This document shows positions 1-7,870 of a stretch of DNA of 64,000 bases, piece after piece; within the stretch, counting starts at the first letter, position 1, and each line of letters starts with the position of its first letter. The DNA is from Erysipelotrichaceae bacterium. GTDB lineage: Bacteria > Bacillota_I > Bacilli_A > Erysipelotrichales > Erysipelotrichaceae. Position numbers and translations under genes: made by a program. The notes beneath the pieces are model-generated. The model was not told the DNA's origin. It did no database searches and saw nothing but the letters and a program-made list of their open reading frames with translations. The stretch is taken from assembly GCA_017404785.1 (NCBI GenBank), contig JAFRBQ010000008.1, forward strand, positions 40,212 to 104,211. The letters run 5' to 3'.

Positions 1-1
1 T

Positions 2-676
2 TCAAACGGTACAGCTCAGCCTTCAACACAGGCTCTGGCCATTTCATTAAAAGGAACCAAATACGATCCAAAACTCAATATGGATGTCCTGCACGAAGCA
101 GAACCTATCGTTACGGAGATCGTCGATAAGTATGTCGTCAACGGCTTGCTCAACACCAAGTCTTTGCAGGTCAATCCGAATCTGTTGACCTATCAGGTAC
201 CTGGTGGCATGCTGTCAAACATGATCAAACAGCTTAGTGATCAGGGTGCCATGGACAAGTATGAAGAAGTTCTTAGGGAGATCCCGAAGGTCAGAAAGGA
301 CCTCGGTTATCCACCACTTGTCACCCCGATGTCCCAGATGGTCGGAACCCAATCCGTACTCAATATCCTGAATGGTGAAAGATACAAGATCTGCATCAAG
401 GAAGTCAAGGACTACCTGCAGGGCAAGTATGGCAAGGCTCCTTCCAAGGTCGATCCGAAGATCAGAAAGAAGATCATCGGTGATCAGAAGGTCATCAGAT
501 GCCGTCCGGCTGATCTGCTTGAACCGGAATTTGAAAAACTCAAGAAGAAATATAAAGGCATTGCCAGATGCGATGAAGATGTACTGTCACTGGCACTGTT
601 TGAAAATGTCGCTGCTGAATTCCTGAAGAAGAAATACAGTGACAGCGAAACAGAAGAATTTGAAATGTTCATATAG
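2..676 (+). CDS. oadA: Oxaloacetate decarboxylase/pyruvate carboxylase-type alpha subunit, C-terminal part (5' end outside window)
   Basis: The reading frame is open from the first full codon, so the gene begins outside the window; 224 residues are visible. They match the conserved C-terminal carboxylase domain (PYC_OADA) that carries the carboxyltransferase of biotin-dependent decarboxylases, including a LTYQVPGGMLSN segment typical of the family and a helical tail. The protein lacks its own biotin domain, which is encoded separately at 934. Known role: the alpha subunit moves CO2 from oxaloacetate (or a related acid) to biotin, and the beta subunit then decarboxylates carboxybiotin to pump Na+. 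It lies 12 nt before the gamma-like gene in one operon. Substrate specificity (oxaloacetate versus another acid) cannot be set from this fragment. Confidence 0.82.
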   Translation, partial: SNGTAQPSTQALAISLKGTKYDPKLNMDVLHEAEPIVTEIVDKYVVNGLLNTKSLQVNPNLLTYQVPGGMLSNMIKQLSDQGAMDKYEEVLREIPKVRKDLGYPPLVTPMSQMVGTQSVLNILNGERYKICIKEVKDYLQGKYGKAPSKVDPKIRKKIIGDQKVIRCRPADLLEPEFEKLKKKYKGIARCDEDVLSLALFENVAAEFLKKKYSDSETEEFEMFI

Positions 677-688
677 GAGGACATATAG

Positions 689-934
689 ATGAAATATTCA
701 GGCTTGATTGCGATCGCTGTCTACAGTGTCATCCTGTATCTGATCCTGAAGCTTCCAAAAAAGAAAAAGGGAGCAGCTGAAACAGAAACTATCAAAGAAA
801 CTGAAAGAGTTGAAGTTGAAAGACTTGACCCTGAAGATGAAGACGCAACAGTGGCGTGTCTGGTGGCAGCTATCGATTGCCGTCAGCAGTATCACAAGAA
901 TGTACAGATCATAGGCGTGAGGAGGATCTCATAA
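689..934 (+). CDS. OadG-like small membrane subunit of the decarboxylase
   Basis: An 81-residue protein with one N-terminal membrane helix (about residues 4-20), a basic KKKK stretch, then an acidic charged tail. This is the shape of the gamma subunit of Na+-pumping decarboxylases, which holds alpha and beta together at the membrane. AGGAGG lies 7-8 nt before the ATG. Its stop codon overlaps the start of the biotin carrier gene (TAATG), indicating translational coupling. Sequence similarity in gamma subunits is weak, so the call rests on size, topology and position. The tail contains CLVAAIDCRQ, a short segment that looks better conserved than the rest. Confidence 0.65.
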   Translation: MKYSGLIAIAVYSVILYLILKLPKKKKGAAETETIKETERVEVERLDPEDEDATVACLVAAIDCRQQYHKNVQIIGVRRIS

Positions 935-1284
935 TGAAAGTATATAAAGTAAAAGTCAATGGCAAGGTCTACGAAGTAGAACTTGAAGCAGTAGATGAAG
1001 TTGACAGTTCGATTGAAACTGTCAAGACAGAAGTCAAAAAAGAAACAAAGAAGGAAGAAGTGAGTGAAGGTTCCAACCAGATCCTGGCTCCGATCGCCGG
1101 CAAGATCCTGGAAATAAAGGTCAAAGTTGGTGACAGCGTCAAGAAAGGCGAAACTGTGGCTGTTATTGAAGCCATGAAACTCGAAAACGAGATCCAGTCC
1201 GCTTTTTCCGGCAAGGTCAAACAGATCGTTGTTTCCAAAGGCGATGATGTCCGCAACAAGGATGTCCTGATCGTACTGGAATAA
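934..1284 (+). CDS. Biotin carboxyl carrier protein of the decarboxylase
   Basis: A 116-residue protein. The start at 934 is chosen because GGAGG lies 8 nt upstream and the ATG overlaps the preceding stop; a longer frame from 856 would run through the gamma gene. An N-terminal ~30-residue segment and a charged linker rich in Lys/Glu (residues 31-48) lead into a biotinyl domain beginning ILAPIAGKI. The EAMKLENEI motif carries the biotinylated lysine. In the complex it shuttles the carboxyl group between the alpha and beta subunits. It is directly followed by the biotin ligase that would modify it. Confidence 0.9.
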   Translation: MKVYKVKVNGKVYEVELEAVDEVDSSIETVKTEVKKETKKEEVSEGSNQILAPIAGKILEIKVKVGDSVKKGETVAVIEAMKLENEIQSAFSGKVKQIVVSKGDDVRNKDVLIVLE

Positions 1285-1994
1285 TGAAGGAACTGTTTTT
1301 TGAATCCATCGATTCAACAAACACCTATCTCAAGGATCACTATGAAGAACTTGAAGATTTCACTTTTGTAAGAGCCGATCTGCAGACTGCCGGCAAAGGC
1401 CGAAGCGGTCGAAAATGGCTCTCCAACAAGGGAGAAAACCTGATGTTTTCTCTGCTTATCAAAGATAAAAATCTGATCGAGAAATTCAGACAGCTCTCGG
1501 TGGAATCAGCCTATCTTGTCCTGAAGACACTGGAAAAATATGGCCTTCAAGATCTCAGTATCAAGTGGCCCAATGATGTCTATGTCAAAGGCAAGAAGAT
1601 CTGTGGGATCCTGCTAGAAGCAATAAGCAGGGAGAAGATCGAATGTCTGATCATCGGGATCGGCATCAATGTCAATCAGAGTGAATTCAATGGCGAATAT
1701 CTGATCGAACCTACTTCCATGAAAAGGGAACTTAATAGACAGATCGATCTTATTGAACTCAAAGACATTCTGTTTGAAAGTTTAAGCAGTGAACTTGTAA
1801 GTGATCATTACGATAAGATAAAGAAATATGATTATCTCAAAGGAAAAACAGTCTCCTGTGAGATAAACAAGGAAATCAAAACTATCACCGTCATCGGGAT
1901 CGATGAAGACTACTCTTTAAAGGTCATCGCTGGCGGAAAGGAAACAAAGCTCCAGTCCGGAGAGATCAGTTTCCATATACAAGGGGGATTATAA
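1284..1994 (+). CDS. birA: Biotin--protein ligase, catalytic domain only
   Basis: A 236-residue enzyme that activates biotin with ATP and attaches it to the carrier lysine. It begins SIDSTNTYL, has the biotin-binding loop GKGRSGRKW near residue 36, IKWPNDVYV and the GIGINVN segment, all hallmarks of the BirA/LplA fold, plus a small C-terminal domain. It has no N-terminal helix-turn-helix, so it should be a monofunctional (class I) ligase and not a biotin repressor. The start overlaps the stop of the carrier gene (TAATG). Its placement inside the decarboxylase operon couples ligase supply to its substrate. Confidence 0.93.
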   Translation: MKELFFESIDSTNTYLKDHYEELEDFTFVRADLQTAGKGRSGRKWLSNKGENLMFSLLIKDKNLIEKFRQLSVESAYLVLKTLEKYGLQDLSIKWPNDVYVKGKKICGILLEAISREKIECLIIGIGINVNQSEFNGEYLIEPTSMKRELNRQIDLIELKDILFESLSSELVSDHYDKIKKYDYLKGKTVSCEINKEIKTITVIGIDEDYSLKVIAGGKETKLQSGEISFHIQGGL

Positions 1995-3113
1995 ATGAGC
2001 TTTCTTTATGAAAATATCTTCGCTCTTACCTGGCAACAGGTCACGATGTGGGTAATAGGAGGCATCCTTATCTATCTGGCGATCGTCAAGGATATGGAAC
2101 CATCGCTCCTGCTTCCTATCGGTTTTGGAGCGATCCTGGTAAACCTGCCGTTTTCCGGCGCGGTTAATCAGTATGTCAATGGTGTCTTCCAGGAAGGACC
2201 GTTATCGACACTGTATGAAATGGGTATCTCAAACGAGTTGTTCCCACTATTGCTGTTTATCGGTATTGGTGCGATGTGCGATTTTGGACCATTGCTTTCC
2301 AATCCGATGCTGATGATGTTTGGTGCAGCAGCCCAGTTTGGTATCTTCTTTACCTTCGTACTGGCTTCAATGTTCTTCCCGGTCAATGACGCTGCATCTA
2401 TCGCCACGATCGGTGCTGCCGATGGACCGACAGCGATCGTCGTTGCCCAGAAGCTTCATTCAACATATCTGAGCCCGATCATGGTCGCAGCTTATTCATA
2501 TATGGCTCTGGTTCCGATCATTCAGCCTCCTGTCATCAGGCTTCTTACCAGTAAGAAGGAGAGAATGATCAGAATGGACTATGAACCGAAGGATGTCTCA
2601 AGACTTACAAGGATCCTGTTCCCGATCATCATCACGATCATTGCAGGCTTTGTCTCACCAGCTTCCGTATCACTGGTCGGTTTCCTGATGTTTGGCAACC
2701 TCTTAAAGGAATGCGGTGTTCTTGGATCTTTGTCCGATACGGCACAGGGTGCTCTGGCTAATCTGATTACTCTGATCCTTGGCCTTACCATTGCCTCCCA
2801 GATGCAGGCTGAACAGTTCCTTTCCATGGATACACTGCTGATCCTGGCCTTAGGCTTATTTGCCTTCGTCTTTGATACGGCAGGTGGCGTTCTGTTCGCC
2901 AAATTCCTGAACCTCTTCCTCAAGAAGAAGGTCAATCCGATGATCGGTGCCGCTGGTATTTCAGCCTTCCCGATGTCCGGAAGGATCATCCATAAGATGG
3001 GTCTTCAGGAAGACAACCAGAACTTCTTACTCATGCATTCAATGGGTGTCAACGTTTCCGGCCAGATCGCTTCCGTTGTTGCGGGTGGTCTGATGCTGAG
3101 TTTCTTCCTTTAG
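1995..3113 (+). CDS. oadB: Na+-translocating decarboxylase beta subunit
   Basis: A 372-residue polytopic membrane protein of the OadB/MmdB/GcdB family, which decarboxylates carboxybiotin and exports Na+. Visible family signatures are the long run of hydrophobic helices, the GAADGPTAIVVAQKL segment containing the essential Asp of the Na+ site, and the C-terminal NPMIGAAGISAFPMSGR region followed by LMHSMGVNVSGQIASVVAGG. Length fits the family. The ATG directly follows the birA stop, with AGGGGG 9 nt upstream. It forms the energy-conserving core of the operon. Confidence 0.95.
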   Translation: MSFLYENIFALTWQQVTMWVIGGILIYLAIVKDMEPSLLLPIGFGAILVNLPFSGAVNQYVNGVFQEGPLSTLYEMGISNELFPLLLFIGIGAMCDFGPLLSNPMLMMFGAAAQFGIFFTFVLASMFFPVNDAASIATIGAADGPTAIVVAQKLHSTYLSPIMVAAYSYMALVPIIQPPVIRLLTSKKERMIRMDYEPKDVSRLTRILFPIIITIIAGFVSPASVSLVGFLMFGNLLKECGVLGSLSDTAQGALANLITLILGLTIASQMQAEQFLSMDTLLILALGLFAFVFDTAGGVLFAKFLNLFLKKKVNPMIGAAGISAFPMSGRIIHKMGLQEDNQNFLLMHSMGVNVSGQIASVVAGGLMLSFFL

Positions 3114-3120
3114 GAGGTAA

Positions 3121-3261
3121 ATGAAGATGAATTTTGAACCGATGAACTTCTTTATCAATCTGCCTTACATCCTTAAAGGCTGGTTAGGAACATTTGCAGC
3201 ATTGGGAACGATCGCCTTATCGGTGATCATCATGAACTATTTCACCGAAAAGAAGAAATAA
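3121..3261 (+). CDS. Small membrane peptide ending the decarboxylase operon (possible OadG/epsilon-type subunit)
   Basis: A 46-residue frame starts 7 nt after the beta-subunit stop, with a strong AGGAGG (3112-3117) before the ATG, and ends in TAA just before a terminator. The peptide has an amphipathic N-terminus (MNFFINLPYILKGW), one membrane helix (GTFAALGTIALSVIIM) and a basic end (EKKK). Methylmalonyl-CoA decarboxylase of Veillonella has a ~55-residue epsilon subunit, so a second tiny accessory subunit is plausible here. The assignment is inference from position, SD strength and topology; no motif proves it. Confidence 0.6.
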   Translation: MKMNFEPMNFFINLPYILKGWLGTFAALGTIALSVIIMNYFTEKKK

Positions 3262-3266
3262 TGATC

Positions 3267-3296
3267 AAAGTACAGTTAATTCTGTACTTTTTATTT
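3267..3296 (+). terminator. Rho-independent terminator of the decarboxylase operon
   Basis: AAAGTACAG (3267-3275), loop TTAATT, CTGTACTTT (3282-3290), then TTATTT. The stem is a perfect 9 bp and starts 6 nt after the stop of the 46-residue gene. Confidence 0.8.
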
Positions 3297-3332
3297 GACT
3301 TTTTTGAAGACTTCGAGATTTTACTAAAATAA

Positions 3333-3701
3333 GAAAAATCTCAGAATGCAGCATTCTATTCTCTCCGTGTATTGAACAGCAGATATGATCTTTCCCACAA
3401 TCTTGAAAACATTGTTTTTAACAAGCTTATATACAAAGGATATTATATTTTGGTATACATCAATCAAGGCAAAGAGATAGACTTTCTGACAGAAAAACAA
3501 GGAAAGAAATACTTCATACAGGTTGCGTTGAGTGCAGCGGAGGATAAAGCTTATAACAGAGAAATGAGAGCTTTTTCAGGAATGAATCAGCTTGATAAGA
3601 AACCGCTTATAACTACAGATAATATTGACTATTCCTCAAGCAATATAACTCATGTTGCTTTGAAAAAGTTTTTAATGAGCAAATCTCTTGAAGAATTGTA
3701 A
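3333..3701 (+). pseudogene. C-terminal remnant of a DUF4143-type AAA ATPase
   Basis: The open frame runs from after a TAA at 3330 to a stop at 3699-3701. An apparent TTG start at 3372 has no Shine-Dalgarno site. The translation resembles only the C-terminal DUF4143 half of AAA/DUF4143 proteins: the SHNLENIVFNKL helix, GYYILVYINQGKEIDFL (nuclease-like fold with the ...EIDF core), then VALSAAEDKAYNREMRAF and KPLITTDN. Walker A and B motifs and the middle of the protein are absent. Residues before the TTG (YSLRVLNSRYDLSHN) still read as family sequence, so this is the tail of a decayed gene. A complete, different member lies at 14218-15456. Confidence 0.75.
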
Positions 3702-3738
3702 GCTTATTTAAAATAATTCTGAACGATTATTTGGCATT

Positions 3739-3763
3739 AAAAAACCATGGTGATACCATGGTT
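3739..3763 (-). terminator. Terminator of higBA
   Basis: Read on the minus strand, AACCATGG, loop TATCA, CCATGGTT is followed by a run of T (complement of 3739-3744). It lies 30 nt beyond the higA stop. Confidence 0.7.
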
Positions 3764-3792
3764 CAAAAACAATGCTTAGGGAAAACTTTTTC

Positions 3793-4086
3793 TTATTCAT
3801 ATACAATATGCAAAGGAAATTGTTTTACGTTTTTAGGTTCATTCTTTTTAGCAAAGTAAAGAGTGTATTTCTGCTGCATGTTAAGCCAGCTTTCAGGTGA
3901 AGTATTAGTAGCTTTAGCTATCCTTAAAGCCATCTGAGGGCTTAGCGAAGCTTTTTCATTTACAAATTCAGAGAGAGTTTTTCTGCTTACTCCAAGTAAA
4001 TCCGCAGCTTCTGTGACACTCAAATTTAAAGGTTTCATCACATCCTCACGGAATACTGTTCCAGGATGAGTAGGTTTTCTGTTCAT
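3793..4086 (-). CDS. higA: HigA-type antitoxin (XRE HTH)
   Basis: A 97-residue DNA-binding antitoxin. It opens with the family signature RKPTHPGTVFREDVMKPLNL, followed by an XRE helix-turn-helix (SVTEAADLLGVSRKTLSEFV, residues about 25-45) and ALRIAKATNTSPESWLNMQ. The start at 4086 is preferred because GGAG sits about 9-10 nt upstream of it; the ATG at 4095 has the same SD only 1-2 nt away. Known role: binds and neutralises HigB and represses the operon. The toxin-first gene order is typical of higBA. The operator would be the palindrome in the promoter at 4398-4415. Confidence 0.92.
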   Translation of the reverse strand: MNRKPTHPGTVFREDVMKPLNLSVTEAADLLGVSRKTLSEFVNEKASLSPQMALRIAKATNTSPESWLNMQQKYTLYFAKKNEPKNVKQFPLHIVYE

Positions 4087-4104
4087 ATCTTTCATTCTCC
4101 TTGT

Positions 4105-4383
4105 TTAATGGTAGTCTAAATAATCTACAAGATAAGCATCTTGACCTTCAAAATAGAAAGTAATCCTCCAATTGCCGCTGACACTTGCCTCCCACATATT
4201 TTGTTTATCACCTTTCAATTGATGAAGCCTATATCCGGGAAGATTCATATCCTGAGGACTCACACTTGCATCCAATCTATCCAACATTCTGGCAAGTTTA
4301 GGTGCATGGTCAGGTTTAATTCCTTTCCTTGATCCTGTTTCATAAAAATCTCTTAAACCTTTATGTGCGAATGATTTGATCAT
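4105..4383 (-). CDS. higB: HigB-type toxin (RelE superfamily mRNA interferase)
   Basis: A 92-residue protein of the HigB/RelE family, ribosome-dependent mRNA endonucleases. Family features include the opening MIKSFAHKGLRDFYETGS, HAPKLARMLDRLD, LPGYRLHQLKGD, WEASVSGNWRITFYF and a C-terminal DYHD-like end (VDYLDYH). Arg and aromatic residues in GNWRITF are typical of the active face. It is upstream of higA by 18 nt. The ATG lies only 8 nt beyond the -10 box, so the mRNA should begin at or next to the start codon, with no SD. Confidence 0.92.
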   Translation of the reverse strand: MIKSFAHKGLRDFYETGSRKGIKPDHAPKLARMLDRLDASVSPQDMNLPGYRLHQLKGDKQNMWEASVSGNWRITFYFEGQDAYLVDYLDYH

Positions 4384-4391
4384 GCAGCATT

Positions 4392-4420
4392 ATTATAACC
4401 TGTAACGTTATAGGTGTCAA
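4392..4420 (-). promoter_or_regulatory. higBA promoter with operator palindrome in the spacer
   Basis: On the minus strand a full-consensus sigma-A promoter is present: TTGACA (4420-4415), a 17-bp spacer, TATAAT (4397-4392). The spacer holds an 18-bp near-perfect palindrome (4398-4415, centre AACGTT, one mismatched pair), exactly where a HigA dimer would block RNA polymerase. The predicted start of transcription (~4385) is next to the higB ATG at 4383. Confidence 0.85.
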
Positions 4421-4534
4421 AAATAATGATGCGCGACCTTTTTATATGATGAAATAATCAAATGAATTAAAACATTTTCGTTTGGAGTATCGATGAGTAT
4501 AAGAAATAAAATGATAGAATGATGTTAGCCTCGG

Positions 4535-4563
4535 TTGAACAGATCGTTTTAATCTGCTATATT
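4535..4563 (+). promoter_or_regulatory. Promoter of the pilin gene at 4656
   Basis: TTGAAC (4535-4540), 17 bp, TATATT (4558-4563). It predicts a ~85-nt leader before the pilin start. The remaining stretch from 4421 to 4655 is AT-rich and shows no other gene. Confidence 0.5.
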
Positions 4564-4655
4564 AAAGCTGTTTAGAGAAACACAAATAAAAGATCATGTT
4601 ATATTATATAAACTTATTTTTATCATGAAATATGATCTTGAAAGGTATTTTAAAG

Positions 4656-5366
4656 ATGAAGAATAAAAAGGGATTTACATTAGCAGAATTACTGATTGCA
4701 GTTGCGATAATAGCTGTTTTGGTAGCTGTATCTATTCCTATCTTCTCTTCACAGCTGGAAAAAAGCCGCGAGGCTACAGATGCTGCCAATATCCGTTCAC
4801 AGTATTCCGAAATCATGGTCGAAGCATTGTCGGAAGGAAAAGATGTTAATACAGATGGCAGCAGGAAAATTCCTCTGGAACAGAAACAGGATGACTGGCA
4901 AAACGATACATTTAAAAACAGTCTGGAAGGAATAGCTACAGTAGAAGGAACACCAAAAACCGGCGGAAATGCCTGGGTTTCTTTTGAAGCTGAAAGCAGC
5001 AAAGTTACGATTCATTTTGACGGAACTGGAGGCGAACCGTCAGGCGGAGGCGGAACAGATACTGATTCCGAAACTGTCCAAACAAATGTTGAAAATCGTA
5101 TAGGCACTCTTTCTTTAGAAACCGGAGATCACAAAATCATGTTAGAATCCCCTGTAACAACAACCATCAAAATATTAATTCGTCATGGCCAGGGTCATGG
5201 CCAGGGCAGTGCTAAAACGATCGAGATCCAAATAAATCCTAGTCAGACAGAATATGATTTCCATCTGGATACAAAAATAAATAATGGTGCTTATTCCGTA
5301 GTATTTACAGAAGGAATAAGTCAACAGGCTGCAAACGATATTATGAACAGCCTTCAGATATCGTAA
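4656..5366 (+). CDS. Orphan type IV pilin-like protein
   Basis: A 236-residue prepilin. Leader MKNKKG is followed by the prepilin peptidase site G/FTLAE (cleavage after G6) and the hydrophobic N-terminal helix AELLIAVAIIAVLVAVSIPIF, nearly identical to the major pilin at 18148. The start at 4656 is chosen because it gives the standard short basic leader and has AAAGG 11 nt upstream; the ATG at 4632 has no SD. Behind the helix comes a globular part with a Gly-rich linker (residues 123-134) and a short HGQG repeat (177-184). It lies 4.4 kb from the pil operon with its own promoter and terminator. The C-terminal domain is not one I recognise; a minor pilin or alternative pilin subunit is likely. 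Confidence 0.85.
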   Translation: MKNKKGFTLAELLIAVAIIAVLVAVSIPIFSSQLEKSREATDAANIRSQYSEIMVEALSEGKDVNTDGSRKIPLEQKQDDWQNDTFKNSLEGIATVEGTPKTGGNAWVSFEAESSKVTIHFDGTGGEPSGGGGTDTDSETVQTNVENRIGTLSLETGDHKIMLESPVTTTIKILIRHGQGHGQGSAKTIEIQINPSQTEYDFHLDTKINNGAYSVVFTEGISQQAANDIMNSLQIS

Positions 5367-5425
5367 TAAAAAACCGAATTATAGTTATTGAATTACCATA
5401 ATAATCAGATAAACATTTCAGTTAG

Positions 5426-5457
5426 AGCATCTCCCGAGAATATTGAGATGCTTTTTT
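5426..5457 (+). terminator. Terminator after the orphan pilin
   Basis: AGCATCTC (5426-5433), 11-nt loop, GAGATGCT (5445-5452) followed by six T. Confidence 0.8.
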
Positions 5458-5471
5458 GGTTTTCCTGCAGG

Positions 5472-5480
5472 TGTTATACT
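5472..5480 (+). promoter_or_regulatory. Extended -10 promoter of the zinc-ribbon gene
   Basis: TGTTATACT (TGn plus TATACT) with no recognisable -35 upstream. The predicted transcript begins near 5487, just ahead of AAAGGAAGAG and the ATG at 5509. Confidence 0.45.
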
Positions 5481-5508
5481 ATTTTTAAAGGAAGAGTATA
5501 AGAATAAT

Positions 5509-7128
5509 ATGAAATGTCCAAGCTGTAACGGCGTATTGTATTACGACATTAAGAATAAGAATCTTAAATGCCGATATTGTAAATCGGTTTTTGAGATCGA
5601 TGATTATGAAGTAAATAATACAGCCGAAGAAAATGATTTTGCCGATGGCAAGCTCTATACCTGCAAGAACTGCGGAGCCGAGCTCATTAGTGCCAATGAT
5701 GAAGCGGTCAGCTATTGCAGTTATTGCGGAAGTGAAGCGATCCTGGAAGGACAGATTTCAGGAATAAAGAGGCCTAAACTGATCATTCCGTTCAGAATCT
5801 CCAAAACCGAATGCAAGAATATCTATAAGAAGGCTTTGGAAAAGAAAGCCTATGTACCTAGTGAATTCAAGGATCCGGACTTTATCGACCGTTTCCGTCC
5901 TTTCTATATTCCTTACTGGATGTATCGGATCAGTTTCAGAAAAGATGATTTTGATATGGATGGATACAAATCCTATACGGTCGGAAATTATGATTACTAT
6001 GAGGAATACAAGATAAGAGCACATGTAGCCAATGATGGCCTGTATGGTGTTCCATATGATGCTTCCAGAAACTTCGATGATACGATCGCTGAAAGGATCG
6101 CACCATTCAACAGCAAAGATATCGTTGAATATAAACCTGGCTATCTGGCTGGAATGTATGCCGATTCGCCAAATGTTGATGCGGATACCTATAAGGAAGA
6201 AGTTATGGAAAAAGCTACCGATCTGGCTTTTGAAGATATCTCCAAGAGTTTTGGCAGCATTACTCTTGATCTTCCTAAAAAGAATGAACGCCAGGAATTT
6301 CTGGGAACCAGTTATGAATCACAGGATGCGATCTTCTTACCTGTATGGTTTTTGACCTGGAAGAAAAATGACAGAGTGGCTTATGCAGTCGTCAATGGTC
6401 AGACCGGCAAGATCCATATCGATCTGCCTGCTGATATAAACAATTTCCTGAAATACACTCTGTGTGCAGCAGTGATCCTGTTTGTGATCCTTTCGCTGTT
6501 TTTCTCCGTGACTTCAAGATTTGTCATCTGGTTTTCATCTTTACTGGCGTATCTTGTTTCGGTGAGATATCGCAAGGAATTAAAGGAGATCAGAAACAGA
6601 GAGAACCATGTCTTTGACAAGGGTTATCTGATCAATGACAAGGATGACCTTTCCATGTCGGAAAAGGCCAGAACCAAAGCCAGAAGATCGAAGATCATGT
6701 CCAAATTTACATCGGTTGTCATAGGCTTTATAGGCATGACTATCGGTATGATGCTTGTGTCGATGATCCTAATGGGTGAAATGTATGATCTGCTGGTTTC
6801 GCAGGATGCGGCAATAGGCCTGACTTTCGTCATCCTGGTCTTAGGAACATTCACTTTCTTCAAGACTTTGAATATTTCAAGACATCTTAAGAATAAGAGT
6901 TCGATACTGATCTCGCTGATCACCTATGGCTCTTTGTTATACAGCTTCATTGTAGCGGTAACAGAGCCGGTCCAGGACTGGTGGTATTACCTGGGTTCAC
7001 TGATCTGTCTTTTTGCGACTTCGATCATGGCGTTTGATCTGATCGGAAGATTCAACGAGACATCCACCAGACCACTTCCGTCATTCTATACAAGAAAAGG
7101 AGGTAACGACAGTGTCAAGGAAAGCTAG
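5509..7128 (+). CDS. Double zinc-ribbon membrane protein, function unknown
   Basis: A 539-residue protein. It starts at MKCPSCNG (5509), where a SD-like AAAGGAAG lies upstream; the frame also opens at 5443 but that part overlaps a terminator and promoter. Two zinc ribbons sit at the N-terminus: CPSC...CRYC (residues 3-24) and CKNC...CSYC (about 51-73). A large soluble region follows (about 80-315), then membrane segments near 320-355 and a second cluster near 420-505, separated by a basic cytoplasmic loop. This is the layout of TFIIB-type zinc-ribbon membrane proteins found beside TPM-domain proteins. It overlaps the next gene by 17 nt. The biochemical role is unknown. Confidence 0.75.
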   Translation: MKCPSCNGVLYYDIKNKNLKCRYCKSVFEIDDYEVNNTAEENDFADGKLYTCKNCGAELISANDEAVSYCSYCGSEAILEGQISGIKRPKLIIPFRISKTECKNIYKKALEKKAYVPSEFKDPDFIDRFRPFYIPYWMYRISFRKDDFDMDGYKSYTVGNYDYYEEYKIRAHVANDGLYGVPYDASRNFDDTIAERIAPFNSKDIVEYKPGYLAGMYADSPNVDADTYKEEVMEKATDLAFEDISKSFGSITLDLPKKNERQEFLGTSYESQDAIFLPVWFLTWKKNDRVAYAVVNGQTGKIHIDLPADINNFLKYTLCAAVILFVILSLFFSVTSRFVIWFSSLLAYLVSVRYRKELKEIRNRENHVFDKGYLINDKDDLSMSEKARTKARRSKIMSKFTSVVIGFIGMTIGMMLVSMILMGEMYDLLVSQDAAIGLTFVILVLGTFTFFKTLNISRHLKNKSSILISLITYGSLLYSFIVAVTEPVQDWWYYLGSLICLFATSIMAFDLIGRFNETSTRPLPSFYTRKGGNDSVKES

Positions 7129-7864
7129 AATACTGATCATTATTTCTTTTATCTGTCTCTTGCTGGCACCATTAAGAATTAGTGCTGCCAGTAATTACCG
7201 TCTGGTCATAGATGACAGAGAAGATCTTCTTACCGCAAGTGAAGAGAACATGCTGCAGATCAAGATGGAAAAGATCAGACAGTATGGCAATGTCGGTTTT
7301 GTAACTGTATCCCAATTCAGTTCGACCGATACCTATACCAAGAATCTTTACCGTGATCTTTTCGGCAGGGAAAGCGGTATGCTGTTTGTGATCGATATGG
7401 GCAGAAGAAATATATGGATCTTCTGTGATGGAGCGATCTATCGGATAATCAATAAATCCTATGCCAATACGATAACCGACAATGTCTACAGGTATGCTAC
7501 CAAGGGACAGTACTATGACTGTGCCTACAATGTCTTTGATCAGGCAGAGACTCTGCTTGAAGGTGGCAGGATATCGCAACCTATGAAATACATTTCCAAC
7601 GCTTTGATAGCTCTGGTTCTGGCAATACTTGGAAATTTCATTTTCCTGGTCATTCAAAGAGGGGAATCGATCGCCAATCCTGATACGATAGCCAAAGCCA
7701 TGAGTAGTGGCGTAGCTGTCGGTATCGTCTCCAAGGTCATGACCAAATCCAAGAAGTCCCGCCATGTTGAATCATCCGGTGGCGGTGGTGGTTCCTCCGG
7801 TGGTGGCGGTGGCGGAGGAGGCGGTGGTGGTTCCTCCGGTGGCGGTGGTGGCCACAGCTTCTAG
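7112..7864 (+). CDS. TPM-domain (YgcG-like) exported membrane protein with Gly-rich tail
   Basis: A 250-residue protein starting at GTG (7112), with AGGAGG 8 nt upstream inside the end of the preceding gene. It has a signal peptide (to about residue 26, ...LAPLRISAAS), a TPM domain (about 28-150; DDREDLLTASEENML, GMLFVIDMGRRNIWIF), one membrane helix (about 163-182) and a tail made almost only of Gly and Ser, ending GGGGGHSF. The family is found in many bacteria next to membrane proteins and is linked to cell-envelope or photosystem repair in some lineages, but the role here is unknown. Translational overlap suggests a complex with the zinc-ribbon protein. Confidence 0.82.
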   Translation: MSRKARILIIISFICLLLAPLRISAASNYRLVIDDREDLLTASEENMLQIKMEKIRQYGNVGFVTVSQFSSTDTYTKNLYRDLFGRESGMLFVIDMGRRNIWIFCDGAIYRIINKSYANTITDNVYRYATKGQYYDCAYNVFDQAETLLEGGRISQPMKYISNALIALVLAILGNFIFLVIQRGESIANPDTIAKAMSSGVAVGIVSKVMTKSKKSRHVESSGGGGGSSGGGGGGGGGGGSSGGGGGHSF

Positions 7865-7870
7865 TTATAA

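Noticed and set aside
7172..7765. 197-codon frame on the minus strand
   Set aside because: It lies inside the TPM gene, has no SD, and its composition mirrors the codon pattern of the sense gene.
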